Shown in pieces: positions 1-5,790 of a stretch of 10,082 nucleotides of DNA. The notes below the pieces were generated by a model. That model searched no databases and was not told the origin of the DNA. It saw only the letters and a list, made by a program, of their open reading frames with translations. Position 1 is the stretch's first letter. Every line of letters starts with the position of its first letter. Made by a program: the position numbers and the translations under genes. The DNA is from Geobacter sp. (lineage in GTDB: Bacteria > Desulfobacterota > Desulfuromonadia > Geobacterales > DSM-12255), in assembly GCA_012026855.1 (NCBI GenBank), contig VEOV01000057.1, forward strand, positions 1 to 10,082. Reading direction: 5' to 3'.

Positions 1-1327
1 GCTCAGCCAGGACTGCGCAGGCAATGGCTCCCCCCTGCACAGGATCAGTGCCGGTGCCCAACTCGTCCAGAAGTACCAGAGTCCGGTTGTCGGCATGCTC
101 GATGATGGCGGCTATTTTGCCGATATGGGCTGAAAAGGTGGAAAGGCTTTCCTCCAGAGACTGGTCGTCGCCGATGTCTGCTGCGATCACTGCTGTTGCC
201 GGGAAGACAGATGCCGGATCAACCGGAACGGGTATGCCTGTCTGGGCCATCATCGTCAGGAGTCCTGCCCCCTTGATGGCTATGGTTTTCCCACCGGTAT
301 TCGGCCCGGTCACCAGCAGGGTGGTCACTCCGGCAGCTGCACTCAGCTCCAGGTCAAGGGGGACAACTTTTCTGCCACTACGCTCCTTTTCAAAAAGTAA
401 CAGCAGCGGATGATAGCCGGCAACTATTCTCAGGGTCATATCAGTACTGATGCCGGGAGTTGTTCCCCCCAGCAGGCCGGCAAACTGGGCGATGGCATTC
501 AGGAAGTCGATCTGCACGACCGCAGCGAAAGAGCTGAGAATCAGGCTCGCATCGCCGCGAATCCAGCTGGTAAGCTGCCGTAAAATCCTGAGTTCCTCGG
601 CCCTCTCCTCTGCGCCAAGGTTTTCCAGCTCGTTGACCAGGCCGATAACTTCGATCGGCTCCATGAAAGCTGTTTCTCCTGACCGGGAAACGTCGTGGAC
701 CACACCAGGCACCATACCCTTGGAATCCATGCGCACCGGAATCACCCATCTGCCGTTGCGCTGGGTGATGAAGTCGTCCTGGAGGAAAATGGCCGTCTCT
801 CTTTCCCTGACAATCTCTTCGAGACGCTTCCTGATTCTCCCGGACAGGGCCCTTTTGTCGCGCCGGATACTGAAAAGCTGGTGTGAGGCGCTGTCAAGTA
901 TGCCGCCGTCTGGCGCCAGGGTCTGTTCCAGGGGTTCTATGATGTCAGAGAAATCGCCGAGCCCTGCAGCCATGGCAGTGATGAGCGGCATGTCGCTCCG
1001 GTAGGCAAAAAGCTTTTGCAAACTCCTGGAGATGCGCAGGAATGGGAGCAGCCGCGCAAGTTCCTCCGGATCGAGTACTGCACCCTGGGGTCTTGCCAGT
1101 TCCACGACCGCGGTGATCTCCTCAAAGGGGGCCAGCGGCAGCTGTATCCCGGCGGCATTCAAGGCGCGTATTTCAGCGACAAGGCTGAAACGGAACTCTA
1201 TCTCCTCTTGCGAGGCCAGCGGTTTTGCTCCGGCTACCAGCAGGGCGGAAGGGGGGGAATTGGTGAATTCTTCAATGCGGGCCAGAATCCTGTTGAACTC
1301 CAGCAGTTTGCGTGAATCGGTGATCAT
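1..1327 (-). CDS. mutS2: MutS2 family ATPase (endonuclease MutS2 / ribosome-collision factor), N-terminal part
   Basis: Reading from ATG at 1327 leftwards gives 442 residues that stay open to the left edge, so the C-terminus is missing. Seen: a MutS2-type core with the segment RNGRWVIPVRM, then VVHDVSRSGETAFMEP. The ATPase follows, with Walker A GPNTGGKT at residues 341-348, the signature region DIGDDQSLEESLSTFS starting at residue 384, and Walker B LVLLDELGTGTDP with D421/E422. All catalytic motifs are intact. Family knowledge: full MutS2 is about 780-800 residues with a C-terminal coiled coil and Smr nuclease domain, which would lie outside this window. MutS2 has been linked to suppression of recombination and, in Bacillus subtilis, to sensing and splitting collided ribosomes. 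The ATG directly follows the TAG stop of the upstream release-factor-like gene (TAGATG, no gap), so translation is probably coupled. Very sure of the family; the cellular role in this organism is inferred. Confidence 0.96.
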   Translation of the reverse strand, partial: MITDSRKLLEFNRILARIEEFTNSPPSALLVAGAKPLASQEEIEFRFSLVAEIRALNAAGIQLPLAPFEEITAVVELARPQGAVLDPEELARLLPFLRISRSLQKLFAYRSDMPLITAMAAGLGDFSDIIEPLEQTLAPDGGILDSASHQLFSIRRDKRALSGRIRKRLEEIVRERETAIFLQDDFITQRNGRWVIPVRMDSKGMVPGVVHDVSRSGETAFMEPIEVIGLVNELENLGAEERAEELRILRQLTSWIRGDASLILSSFAAVVQIDFLNAIAQFAGLLGGTTPGISTDMTLRIVAGYHPLLLLFEKERSGRKVVPLDLELSAAAGVTTLLVTGPNTGGKTIAIKGAGLLTMMAQTGIPVPVDPASVFPATAVIAADIGDDQSLEESLSTFSAHIGKIAAIIEHADNRTLVLLDELGTGTDPVQGGAIACAVLAE

Positions 1328-1684
1328 CTACTCTGTTCTCCTGGCTACAACTCGTCGTTTTGCTCTTGCCTTGCGCCGCCTGATTTTCGCCGCTTCGGCA
1401 ACTCCTCTGGATGGCAATCCCTTCATGGCGGCAATCTTTTCCAGAAGTTCCCGTCTGGCAAGGAAGCGATTCAGTGACTGGCTTCGCCCCTGCATGCACT
1501 TGACCTCGATGCCGGTTGGCAGGTGTCGCAGGTGGACTGCGGTTGATGTCTTGTTGACATGCTGCCCGCCGCAGCCGGAGGAGCGGATAAAGCTTTCGCT
1601 AAGCTGCTCTTCGGTCACTTCAAGTTCCTGCATCCGCGCCAGGAGGAGTCGCTGCTTTTCGTCTGAAACGGTAAAACGGATCAT
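1328..1684 (-). CDS. Release-factor-like peptidyl-tRNA hydrolase (GGQ protein, ArfB/MTRFR-like)
   Basis: This 118-residue protein is a lone class I release factor catalytic domain. Residues 34-48 read RSSGCGGQHVNKTST, with the GGQ at 39-41 that hydrolyses peptidyl-tRNA in the ribosomal P site. It then has the family's LRHLPTGIEVKC and QSLNRFLARRELL segments. The C-terminus from residue 100 (KIRRRKARAKRRVVARRTE) is strongly basic, as in rescue factors that bind rRNA or the empty mRNA channel. There are no codon-recognition domains, so it cannot be RF1 or RF2; stop-codon-independent ribosome rescue is the likely role. I chose ATG 1684 because the protein then begins just before the conserved fold. 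ATG 1693 is possible. The frame stays open to 1816, but that would overlap the divergent glycosyltransferase and adds non-family sequence. No clear Shine-Dalgarno is visible. It is immediately upstream of mutS2 with zero spacing, probably one operon. Confidence 0.9.
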   Translation of the reverse strand: MIRFTVSDEKQRLLLARMQELEVTEEQLSESFIRSSGCGGQHVNKTSTAVHLRHLPTGIEVKCMQGRSQSLNRFLARRELLEKIAAMKGLPSRGVAEAAKIRRRKARAKRRVVARRTE

Positions 1685-1691
1685 GCTGACC

Positions 1692-1719
1692 ATGATAACC
1701 CGACAGCCGGGAAACGCAA
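1692..1719 (-). promoter_or_regulatory. Weak sigma-70-like promoter candidate for the GGQ protein / mutS2
   Basis: On the minus strand TTGCGT (1719-1714) lies 16 nt before TATCAT (1697-1692, five of six matches to TATAAT). Transcription would start near 1685, next to the ATG at 1684, which would make the mRNA nearly leaderless. The spacer contains a short CCCG/CGGG inverted repeat (1699-1711). The -35 match is poor, so this is only a candidate. Confidence 0.22.
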
Positions 1720-1775
1720 AGCGGCTTTTCAGGGGCGCTTGTAAGCGACGCACCCTTATGCTACTCTGCGCGACT

Positions 1776-2726
1776 ATGAGAGTCTCCATAATCATACCGG
1801 TCAAGCCGGACGGCATGGTACGCGCCCTTGAACCTCTTGAGCGGCTTCACCCCGACTCACCCGATTTCGAGGTCATCGTTGCCGAGGGTAAAAAACCGAG
1901 CCGGCAGCGCAACCAGGGCGCAGAGGCTGCCGGTGGGGATCTGCTCTACTTCCTTGATGACGACTCACTTGTTGAAGCAGATGCTCTGCAGCGGCTGGAG
2001 CGGTTGTTTGCTGACCCTGCTGTTGCCGCGGTTGGCGGCCCTTCAGTGACCCCGCGGTCCGACACTGCTTTCCAGCGTGCAGTGGGGTGGGCGTTGGCAT
2101 CTCTGTTCGGCGGCGCCGCCATCAGGAACCGCTATCGCCGCAGCGGCGCAGTCAGAAAAACCGGCGACAACGAGCTTATTCTCTGCAACCTGGCGTTCAG
2201 GAGGGAGCAGTACCTTGCTGCCGGCGGACTCAACGAGAAGCTTTATCCGAATGAGGAGAATGAGCTCATTGACCGGCTCCTGGCTTCCGGGGCTCAGCTG
2301 CTGCACGACCCGGATCTCTTTGTGACCAGAAGCCAGCGGTCGACCCTGAAGGCTTATGTGCGCCAGATGTTGACCTATGGCCGGGGGAGGGCAGAGCAGA
2401 CGCTACTGACCCGCAAAATCGGTTTCAAAGCACTGTTGCCGGCGCTCTTCTCGCTGTATATCATGTCGCTGCCGTTCTCTCCGGGTGCCTGGTATCTTGT
2501 GCCGCTGTGCATCTACCTGGCGGCTGTTGCTGCCAACATGGCCGCTGCTGCGGCTGTTATCGGCATGGCTCCGGCAGTGCGCTTGCCACTGGTCTATTTT
2601 TTGCTGCACTTTTGTTATGGCGCCGGTTTCATTGCCGGGCTGTTTCAGCCCCGGTATCGCCGGTCGAGTGAGCCTGAGCAGCCGGTGACCCTCAAGCGAG
2701 TCAGGGAGTTTGCTCCGGTTCAGTGA
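1776..2726 (+). CDS. Family 2 glycosyltransferase with C-terminal membrane helices
   Basis: The protein has 316 residues. It opens with the GT-A first strand MRVSIIIPVK and has a nucleotide-sugar/metal-binding FLDDDS (residues 59-64). It continues with GDNELILCNLAFRR, an acidic YPNEENELIDRLL (157-169) in the place of the usual ED catalytic-base motif, and RQMLTYGRGRAEQ (196-208). Hydrophobic stretches at about 218-236, 238-264 and 268-290 suggest a membrane-anchored enzyme working on the cytoplasmic face, adding a sugar to a lipid or polysaccharide acceptor. Donor and acceptor cannot be read from the sequence. The frame is open far upstream (past 1032) only because it lies antisense to the neighbouring genes. 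ATG 1776 is chosen because the first beta strand begins there; ATG 1758 is an alternative. No good Shine-Dalgarno precedes either. It diverges from the GGQ/mutS2 pair and is not obviously linked to the following gene, which has its own regulatory region. Confidence 0.9.
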   Translation: MRVSIIIPVKPDGMVRALEPLERLHPDSPDFEVIVAEGKKPSRQRNQGAEAAGGDLLYFLDDDSLVEADALQRLERLFADPAVAAVGGPSVTPRSDTAFQRAVGWALASLFGGAAIRNRYRRSGAVRKTGDNELILCNLAFRREQYLAAGGLNEKLYPNEENELIDRLLASGAQLLHDPDLFVTRSQRSTLKAYVRQMLTYGRGRAEQTLLTRKIGFKALLPALFSLYIMSLPFSPGAWYLVPLCIYLAAVAANMAAAAAVIGMAPAVRLPLVYFLLHFCYGAGFIAGLFQPRYRRSSEPEQPVTLKRVREFAPVQ

Positions 2727-2739
2727 AATGAATGTCAAA

Positions 2740-2776
2740 TTGGCCTTTTTTCTGCCATATGGCGTAAGGCAGCCAA
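2740..2776. repeat. Interrupted inverted repeat with a palindromic core upstream of the YVTN gene
   Basis: TTGG (2740-2743) and CTGCC (2752-2756) can pair with the continuous right arm GGCAGCCAA (2768-2776), leaving a T-rich bulge. The perfect 10-bp palindrome GCCATATGGC (2754-2763) sits inside. It begins 13 bases after the glycosyltransferase stop codon and lies about 120-155 bases upstream of the predicted sigma-54 start site. It could be an activator-binding site or a poor transcript-end hairpin; it lacks a proper T-run after the stem, so I do not call it a terminator. The same stretch also contains a second, weaker GG-N10-GC arrangement (2742-2755). Confidence 0.35.
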
Positions 2777-2869
2777 GGTTGCTTTGATTGAACAATTTAA
2801 CCTCTGTTGCGATCCCTTATATGACGGGGGGTTGCCGATGCATTTCTGTCTGCCGCTTTCGGACGGTTT

Positions 2870-2886
2870 TTGGCGTAAATCTTGCT
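2870..2886 (+). promoter_or_regulatory. Sigma-54 (RpoN) type -24/-12 promoter for the YVTN beta-propeller gene
   Basis: The sequence TTGGCGTAAATCTTGCT fits the YTGGCACG-N4-TTGCW consensus. It has the -24 TTGGC, the -12 TTGCT, and exactly 10 bases between the invariant GG (2872-2873) and GC (2884-2885). Only the less conserved ACG after TGGC differs. Transcription would begin near A2897, giving a leader of about 40 nt that ends in a strong Shine-Dalgarno. No convincing sigma-70 pair was found in the same gap. Sigma-54 promoters need an enhancer-binding activator; the inverted repeat at 2740-2776 is a possible site. Confidence 0.6.
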
Positions 2887-2924
2887 TCGTTCTTTTATCG
2901 ACTTTTCCGTAATTTGAACACCCC

Positions 2925-2931
2925 GAGGAGG
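2925..2931 (+). promoter_or_regulatory. Strong ribosome binding site GAGGAGG fixing the start of the YVTN gene
   Basis: GAGGAGG lies 5 nt before ATG 2937. It is the strongest Shine-Dalgarno in the window and agrees with the signal peptide that begins at this ATG. Confidence 0.85.
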
Positions 2932-2936
2932 TTTTC

Positions 2937-4700
2937 ATGAAATTCAAGTCCCTGATGACTGCAGGTTGCTTACTGGCAGCGGCCACTTCAGTGTATGCCC
3001 AGCCGTTTGCATATGTAGCACATAGTGGCAAAAACGTCGCTACAGGCAAATTCAATGTTTCGGTAATCGATACCGCGACTAATGCCGTTACGGCTACCGT
3101 GGATTTGACTGCTGCTGCCCCCCCGGCCCCGCAGCCATATCCCTACTCGGTTGCTGTCTCTGCTTCGGGGCAGAAAGTCTTTGTCGGCCTGCAGACTGCC
3201 AATCAGGTTCAGGTGATTGATGCCGCCACCAATGCAGTTGTCAAGGTGATAAGCTTAGGTACCGACTCCCCTGGCGGATTGGCGGTAAATGCCGCGGAAA
3301 CGCGTCTCTACGTCACCAGTAACATGAGCAACACCCTCATCGTTATCGATATTTCTGGCAGCGGTGCTTCCGAAGTTGCCCGGGTTGCCGTTGACGATGC
3401 TTCCATCAGCAATCCGGAAGGGGTGGTGATCAACCCGGCCGGGACAAAAGCCTACGTTGCCAACTCGACAACGAGCAATATTGCTGAAATTACCCTTGAT
3501 GAAACCAATAATGTTTACACAAGAACATCACTGACTTCCGTAAATGGTTCCCAGCCTTTAGGCCTGGCAATCTCGTCTGACGGCGCCAAGCTCTACTATT
3601 CAAGCCTTGGCGGTTCCGCCGGTGTAATGACTACAGCCACAAAAGCACTTAAGTCTCTGCCAGTAGGTACCGGCACACTTGCACTCGCACCCACACACGG
3701 TGCCACTTCGCCGATGATTTACGCCCCGTCCAACAGCTTGGACAAGTTGTATGTCATTGACGGCACAACCGACACAGTTTCCGGCACCACCTATGCTGTC
3801 GCCTCCGCACCTGCCGGCGCAGCTGTCAATCCGGCCAACACCAAGCTCTACCTGGCCATGAACGCCAGTGACAATGTCAAGGTGTTTGATCTCGGCAGCA
3901 ACACCGTCACCAATACCATCTCCCTCTCAGCCGGCGCCAAGCCGCTCAGCATGGGTGATTTCATGGGGCCTCTGCTCCCCTATACCATCACTGCAACATC
4001 AGATACCAGCTGCACCATTGCTCCGGCAGGCTCGGTGCTTGTCAACAACCTCGGCCGGACCTTCACCAGCACCGGCACACCCTGCGAAATCCTGGTTGAC
4101 GGTGCTACTCAGGGGCAGATCAGCTCTTACACCTTCTCGAATGTAGCCGCAAATCACAGCATCGCCTCTTCACCGCTCTACTCGGTTGCCTGTACCGTAA
4201 CGTCCAGCAATGGCCTTGGTTATTTGGTCAGTACTCCGGCAGGAATTAACCAGGCAAACAGCAGTGCCCTTTTCTCTAAAGGTGCTAATGTAACCCTTAC
4301 TCCGGCAACCAACTATGTTCCTTCCGCCTGGACCGGCGACTGCGCCGGTACTGCTGACGGTGCAAGCTGCGTCCACACCAATCTCAGTGCCAACAAGAGC
4401 TGCGGTGTATACCTTACTTACGTCGCTCCTGCTGGCGGGCCGTTCTATAACGTGAACAAGGCAGCCTATTACCAGAACTGGGCAGACTGCGCAGCTGCTG
4501 CTTCAGCTGATGATTACATCAAGGTAGCTAACACAGTTTCTACTTTGACCACAACCGGAACTGCCGGACTCAGGGTCAAGATGACCAGCCAGTGGCTGCC
4601 GACTGATAACACTACAAAGGGGACATATGCTCCATTGGCCCTTACCATAAAAGATGTTGCAGTCATTGCTGGCGACGGCTCTGACCCACTGAAGCTGTAA
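2937..4700 (+). CDS. Secreted YVTN-type beta-propeller protein with InlB-like repeats
   Basis: The protein has 587 residues. Residues 1-21 form a Sec signal peptide (MKFK, hydrophobic core, SVYA) with likely cleavage before Q22. Residues 22 to about 345 are beta-propeller blades of the YVTN/YncE type: repeated pairs such as VSVIDTATNAVTATVDL (41-57) and VQVIDAATNAVVKVISL (91-107), alternating with VAVSASGQKVFVG and VVINPAGTKAYVANS. Residues about 348-412 (YTITATSDTSC...ILVDGATQGQISSYTFSNVAANHSI) match the divergent InlB B-repeat style. Residues 415-495 look like a second, more diverged copy, rich in Cys (419, 469, 478, 489). The last 85 residues form a small domain I cannot assign. The protein should be periplasmic, surface-exposed or released; ligand or partner binding is likely and no catalytic motif is visible. 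It is a single-gene unit with its own candidate sigma-54 promoter, strong ribosome binding site and terminator. C11 is not preceded by a lipobox, so lipidation is unlikely. Confidence 0.9.
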   Translation: MKFKSLMTAGCLLAAATSVYAQPFAYVAHSGKNVATGKFNVSVIDTATNAVTATVDLTAAAPPAPQPYPYSVAVSASGQKVFVGLQTANQVQVIDAATNAVVKVISLGTDSPGGLAVNAAETRLYVTSNMSNTLIVIDISGSGASEVARVAVDDASISNPEGVVINPAGTKAYVANSTTSNIAEITLDETNNVYTRTSLTSVNGSQPLGLAISSDGAKLYYSSLGGSAGVMTTATKALKSLPVGTGTLALAPTHGATSPMIYAPSNSLDKLYVIDGTTDTVSGTTYAVASAPAGAAVNPANTKLYLAMNASDNVKVFDLGSNTVTNTISLSAGAKPLSMGDFMGPLLPYTITATSDTSCTIAPAGSVLVNNLGRTFTSTGTPCEILVDGATQGQISSYTFSNVAANHSIASSPLYSVACTVTSSNGLGYLVSTPAGINQANSSALFSKGANVTLTPATNYVPSAWTGDCAGTADGASCVHTNLSANKSCGVYLTYVAPAGGPFYNVNKAAYYQNWADCAAAASADDYIKVANTVSTLTTTGTAGLRVKMTSQWLPTDNTTKGTYAPLALTIKDVAVIAGDGSDPLKL

Positions 4701-4722
4701 TATCCAGACATAAGATGGTGCA

Positions 4723-4752
4723 AAAAAAGGGGGCTGAAAAGCCCCCTTTTTT
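4723..4752. terminator. Bidirectional rho-independent terminator
   Basis: GGGGGCT (4729-4735), a GAAA loop and AGCCCCC (4740-4746) form a 7-bp GC-rich stem. It is flanked by an A-run (4722-4728) and a T-run (4747-4752), so it works as an intrinsic terminator on either strand. It lies between the convergent YVTN gene (stop at 4700) and nudC (stop at 4777). Confidence 0.93.
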
Positions 4753-4776
4753 AATGCCTCTATAACAACTTCCTGT

Positions 4777-5646
4777 TTAATCCGCTGCCAGCATATACCG
4801 GTCAATGATCCACCGGGCGATGCTGCGTGCCGGCGGCAAGCCATCCGGCAGGGCGCCCCGCCTGAACCAGCGGGCATCCTCAAGCTCACTCTCATCGACT
4901 TTAATCTCGCCGCTGGCGTAATCAGCCACAAAGCCGGCCATCAGCTGGCTGGGGAACGGCCAGCACTGGCTCCCTACGTAGGTTGTGTTCTTGATAACGA
5001 TACCGGTCTCTTCCAGCACCTCCCTGGCAGCGCACTCCTCCAGTGATTCCCCCATGTCGAGAAAACCGGCCACCAGACCATAGCGCCCCGGCTGCCACTC
5101 GCTCTTTCTGGCCAGGAGGAATTCATCACCGCGGCGCACCAGGACAATGGCACAGGGGTGGATGGCGGGGAAATGCTCGTAGTTGCAGACCCGGCACAGC
5201 TTCCCCCAGTTCCACTTGAGCGGTTCCAGCTTGGAACCGCAGCTTGAGCAGTGGCGGCTCTTCTTCTGCCAGTGCAGGATCTGCATGCCGATGCCCCCCA
5301 GCGACAGGGTGGCGTCATCCAGTCGATCTCCGGCCGCATTGAACGGTTCTGCCAGAAACTCGGGAGGAAGAGCAACGGAGCGGCTGACAGCGGCCAGCCG
5401 CAGGGGCACCCCATTGTAAAGACCAATACAGAGCGGCTCAGCAGATAAGCTGACTTCGGCAGGCAGTTTGCCCGCAGGGAGTGCGAGTTTGCCGCCGGCA
5501 TCTGTTGCCACCAAAAGCGAGTTGCCCTGCAGCAGCAGCCAGATCCCTTCGCCAACAGGTTGCTCACGACCTGGCAAAAGCGGAACAAAGGAATAGCGGA
5601 TGACTTCATGATTGAACGGCAGATTCACCGTTGTTGGATAACGCAT
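4777..5646 (-). CDS. nudC: NAD(+) diphosphatase NudC, Zn-ribbon Nudix hydrolase
   Basis: The protein has 289 residues, slightly longer than Escherichia coli NudC (257). The family splits NAD(H) into NMN(H) and AMP and removes NAD caps from RNA 5' ends. Seen: an N-terminal NudC-like domain (1 to about 125); a four-cysteine zinc ribbon at C133, C136, C151 and C154; a complete Nudix box at 194-216 (G-x5-E-x7-REVLEETGI) with metal-binding E209, E212 and E213; and the NudC-specific signature just after it. That signature, normally SQPWPFPxS, reads SQCWPFPSQ here (226-234), with Pro replaced by Cys. The start ATG 5646 is backed by GGAGAGGAG (5659-5651) four bases upstream. The gene has its own promoter candidate (5680-5709) and lies downstream of the signalling operon on the same strand with a 144-base gap. 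It ends at the shared terminator. NudC identity is firm. Confidence 0.96.
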   Translation of the reverse strand: MRYPTTVNLPFNHEVIRYSFVPLLPGREQPVGEGIWLLLQGNSLLVATDAGGKLALPAGKLPAEVSLSAEPLCIGLYNGVPLRLAAVSRSVALPPEFLAEPFNAAGDRLDDATLSLGGIGMQILHWQKKSRHCSSCGSKLEPLKWNWGKLCRVCNYEHFPAIHPCAIVLVRRGDEFLLARKSEWQPGRYGLVAGFLDMGESLEECAAREVLEETGIVIKNTTYVGSQCWPFPSQLMAGFVADYASGEIKVDESELEDARWFRRGALPDGLPPARSIARWIIDRYMLAAD

Positions 5647-5679
5647 ATTGCTCCTCTCCGGGTCACCATAATATTTATC

Positions 5680-5709
5680 GTTATAGCCTTTGGAGCAGCA
5701 TTATTGCAA
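5680..5709 (-). promoter_or_regulatory. Sigma-70-like promoter of nudC
   Basis: On the minus strand TTGCAA (5709-5704) is separated by 18 nt from TATAAC (5685-5680), a five-of-six match to the -10 consensus. Transcription would start near 5673, giving a leader of about 27 nt that includes the GGAGAGGAG ribosome binding site. Confidence 0.5.
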
Positions 5710-5712
5710 ACG

Positions 5713-5725
5713 AGAAACGGTTTCT
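5713..5725. repeat. Short inverted repeat next to the nudC -35 box
   Basis: AGAAAC (5713-5718) and GTTTCT (5720-5725) are perfect inverted arms around one base. The site lies 3 bases upstream of the nudC -35 element. It is shaped like a small dimeric operator but is too short to assign to a regulator; chance occurrence is possible. Confidence 0.3.
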
Positions 5726-5790
5726 GGCGACACCCTCAGTGAAATGTTTACTCAGACATGCCGCAATGATGAGGCGGAGAGTAGTTTGCT

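Noticed and set aside
450..1004. Plus-strand open frame of 184 codons (also 24-413) opposite mutS2.
   Set aside because: The minus strand encodes clear MutS2 motifs throughout; the plus-strand product is Ser/Arg-rich shadow sequence.
1032..1775. In-frame plus-strand extension upstream of the glycosyltransferase, about 248 codons.
   Set aside because: It lies antisense to mutS2 and the GGQ gene, shows no family sequence, and the enzyme fold starts at 1776.
2740..2776. Riboswitch (c-di-GMP or similar) in the YVTN upstream region.
   Set aside because: No recognisable aptamer core motif, and the repeat lies upstream of the predicted transcript start.
2821..2940. A 39-codon open frame whose TGA overlaps the YVTN start as ATGA.
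   Set aside because: No ribosome binding site, Arg/Phe/Cys-rich composition, and it runs through the sigma-54 promoter and across the predicted transcript start, so the ATG would not be in the mRNA.
2967..2969. Cys11 of the YVTN protein as a lipoprotein site.
   Set aside because: The preceding TAG does not fit a lipobox (no Leu/Val/Ile at -3), most of the hydrophobic core follows the Cys, and SVYA before Q22 is a good signal peptidase I site.
5761..5777. CCGC/GCGG hairpin as terminator of the signalling operon.
   Set aside because: Only 4 bp with a 9-base loop and no T-run on the minus strand; read-through into nudC remains possible.
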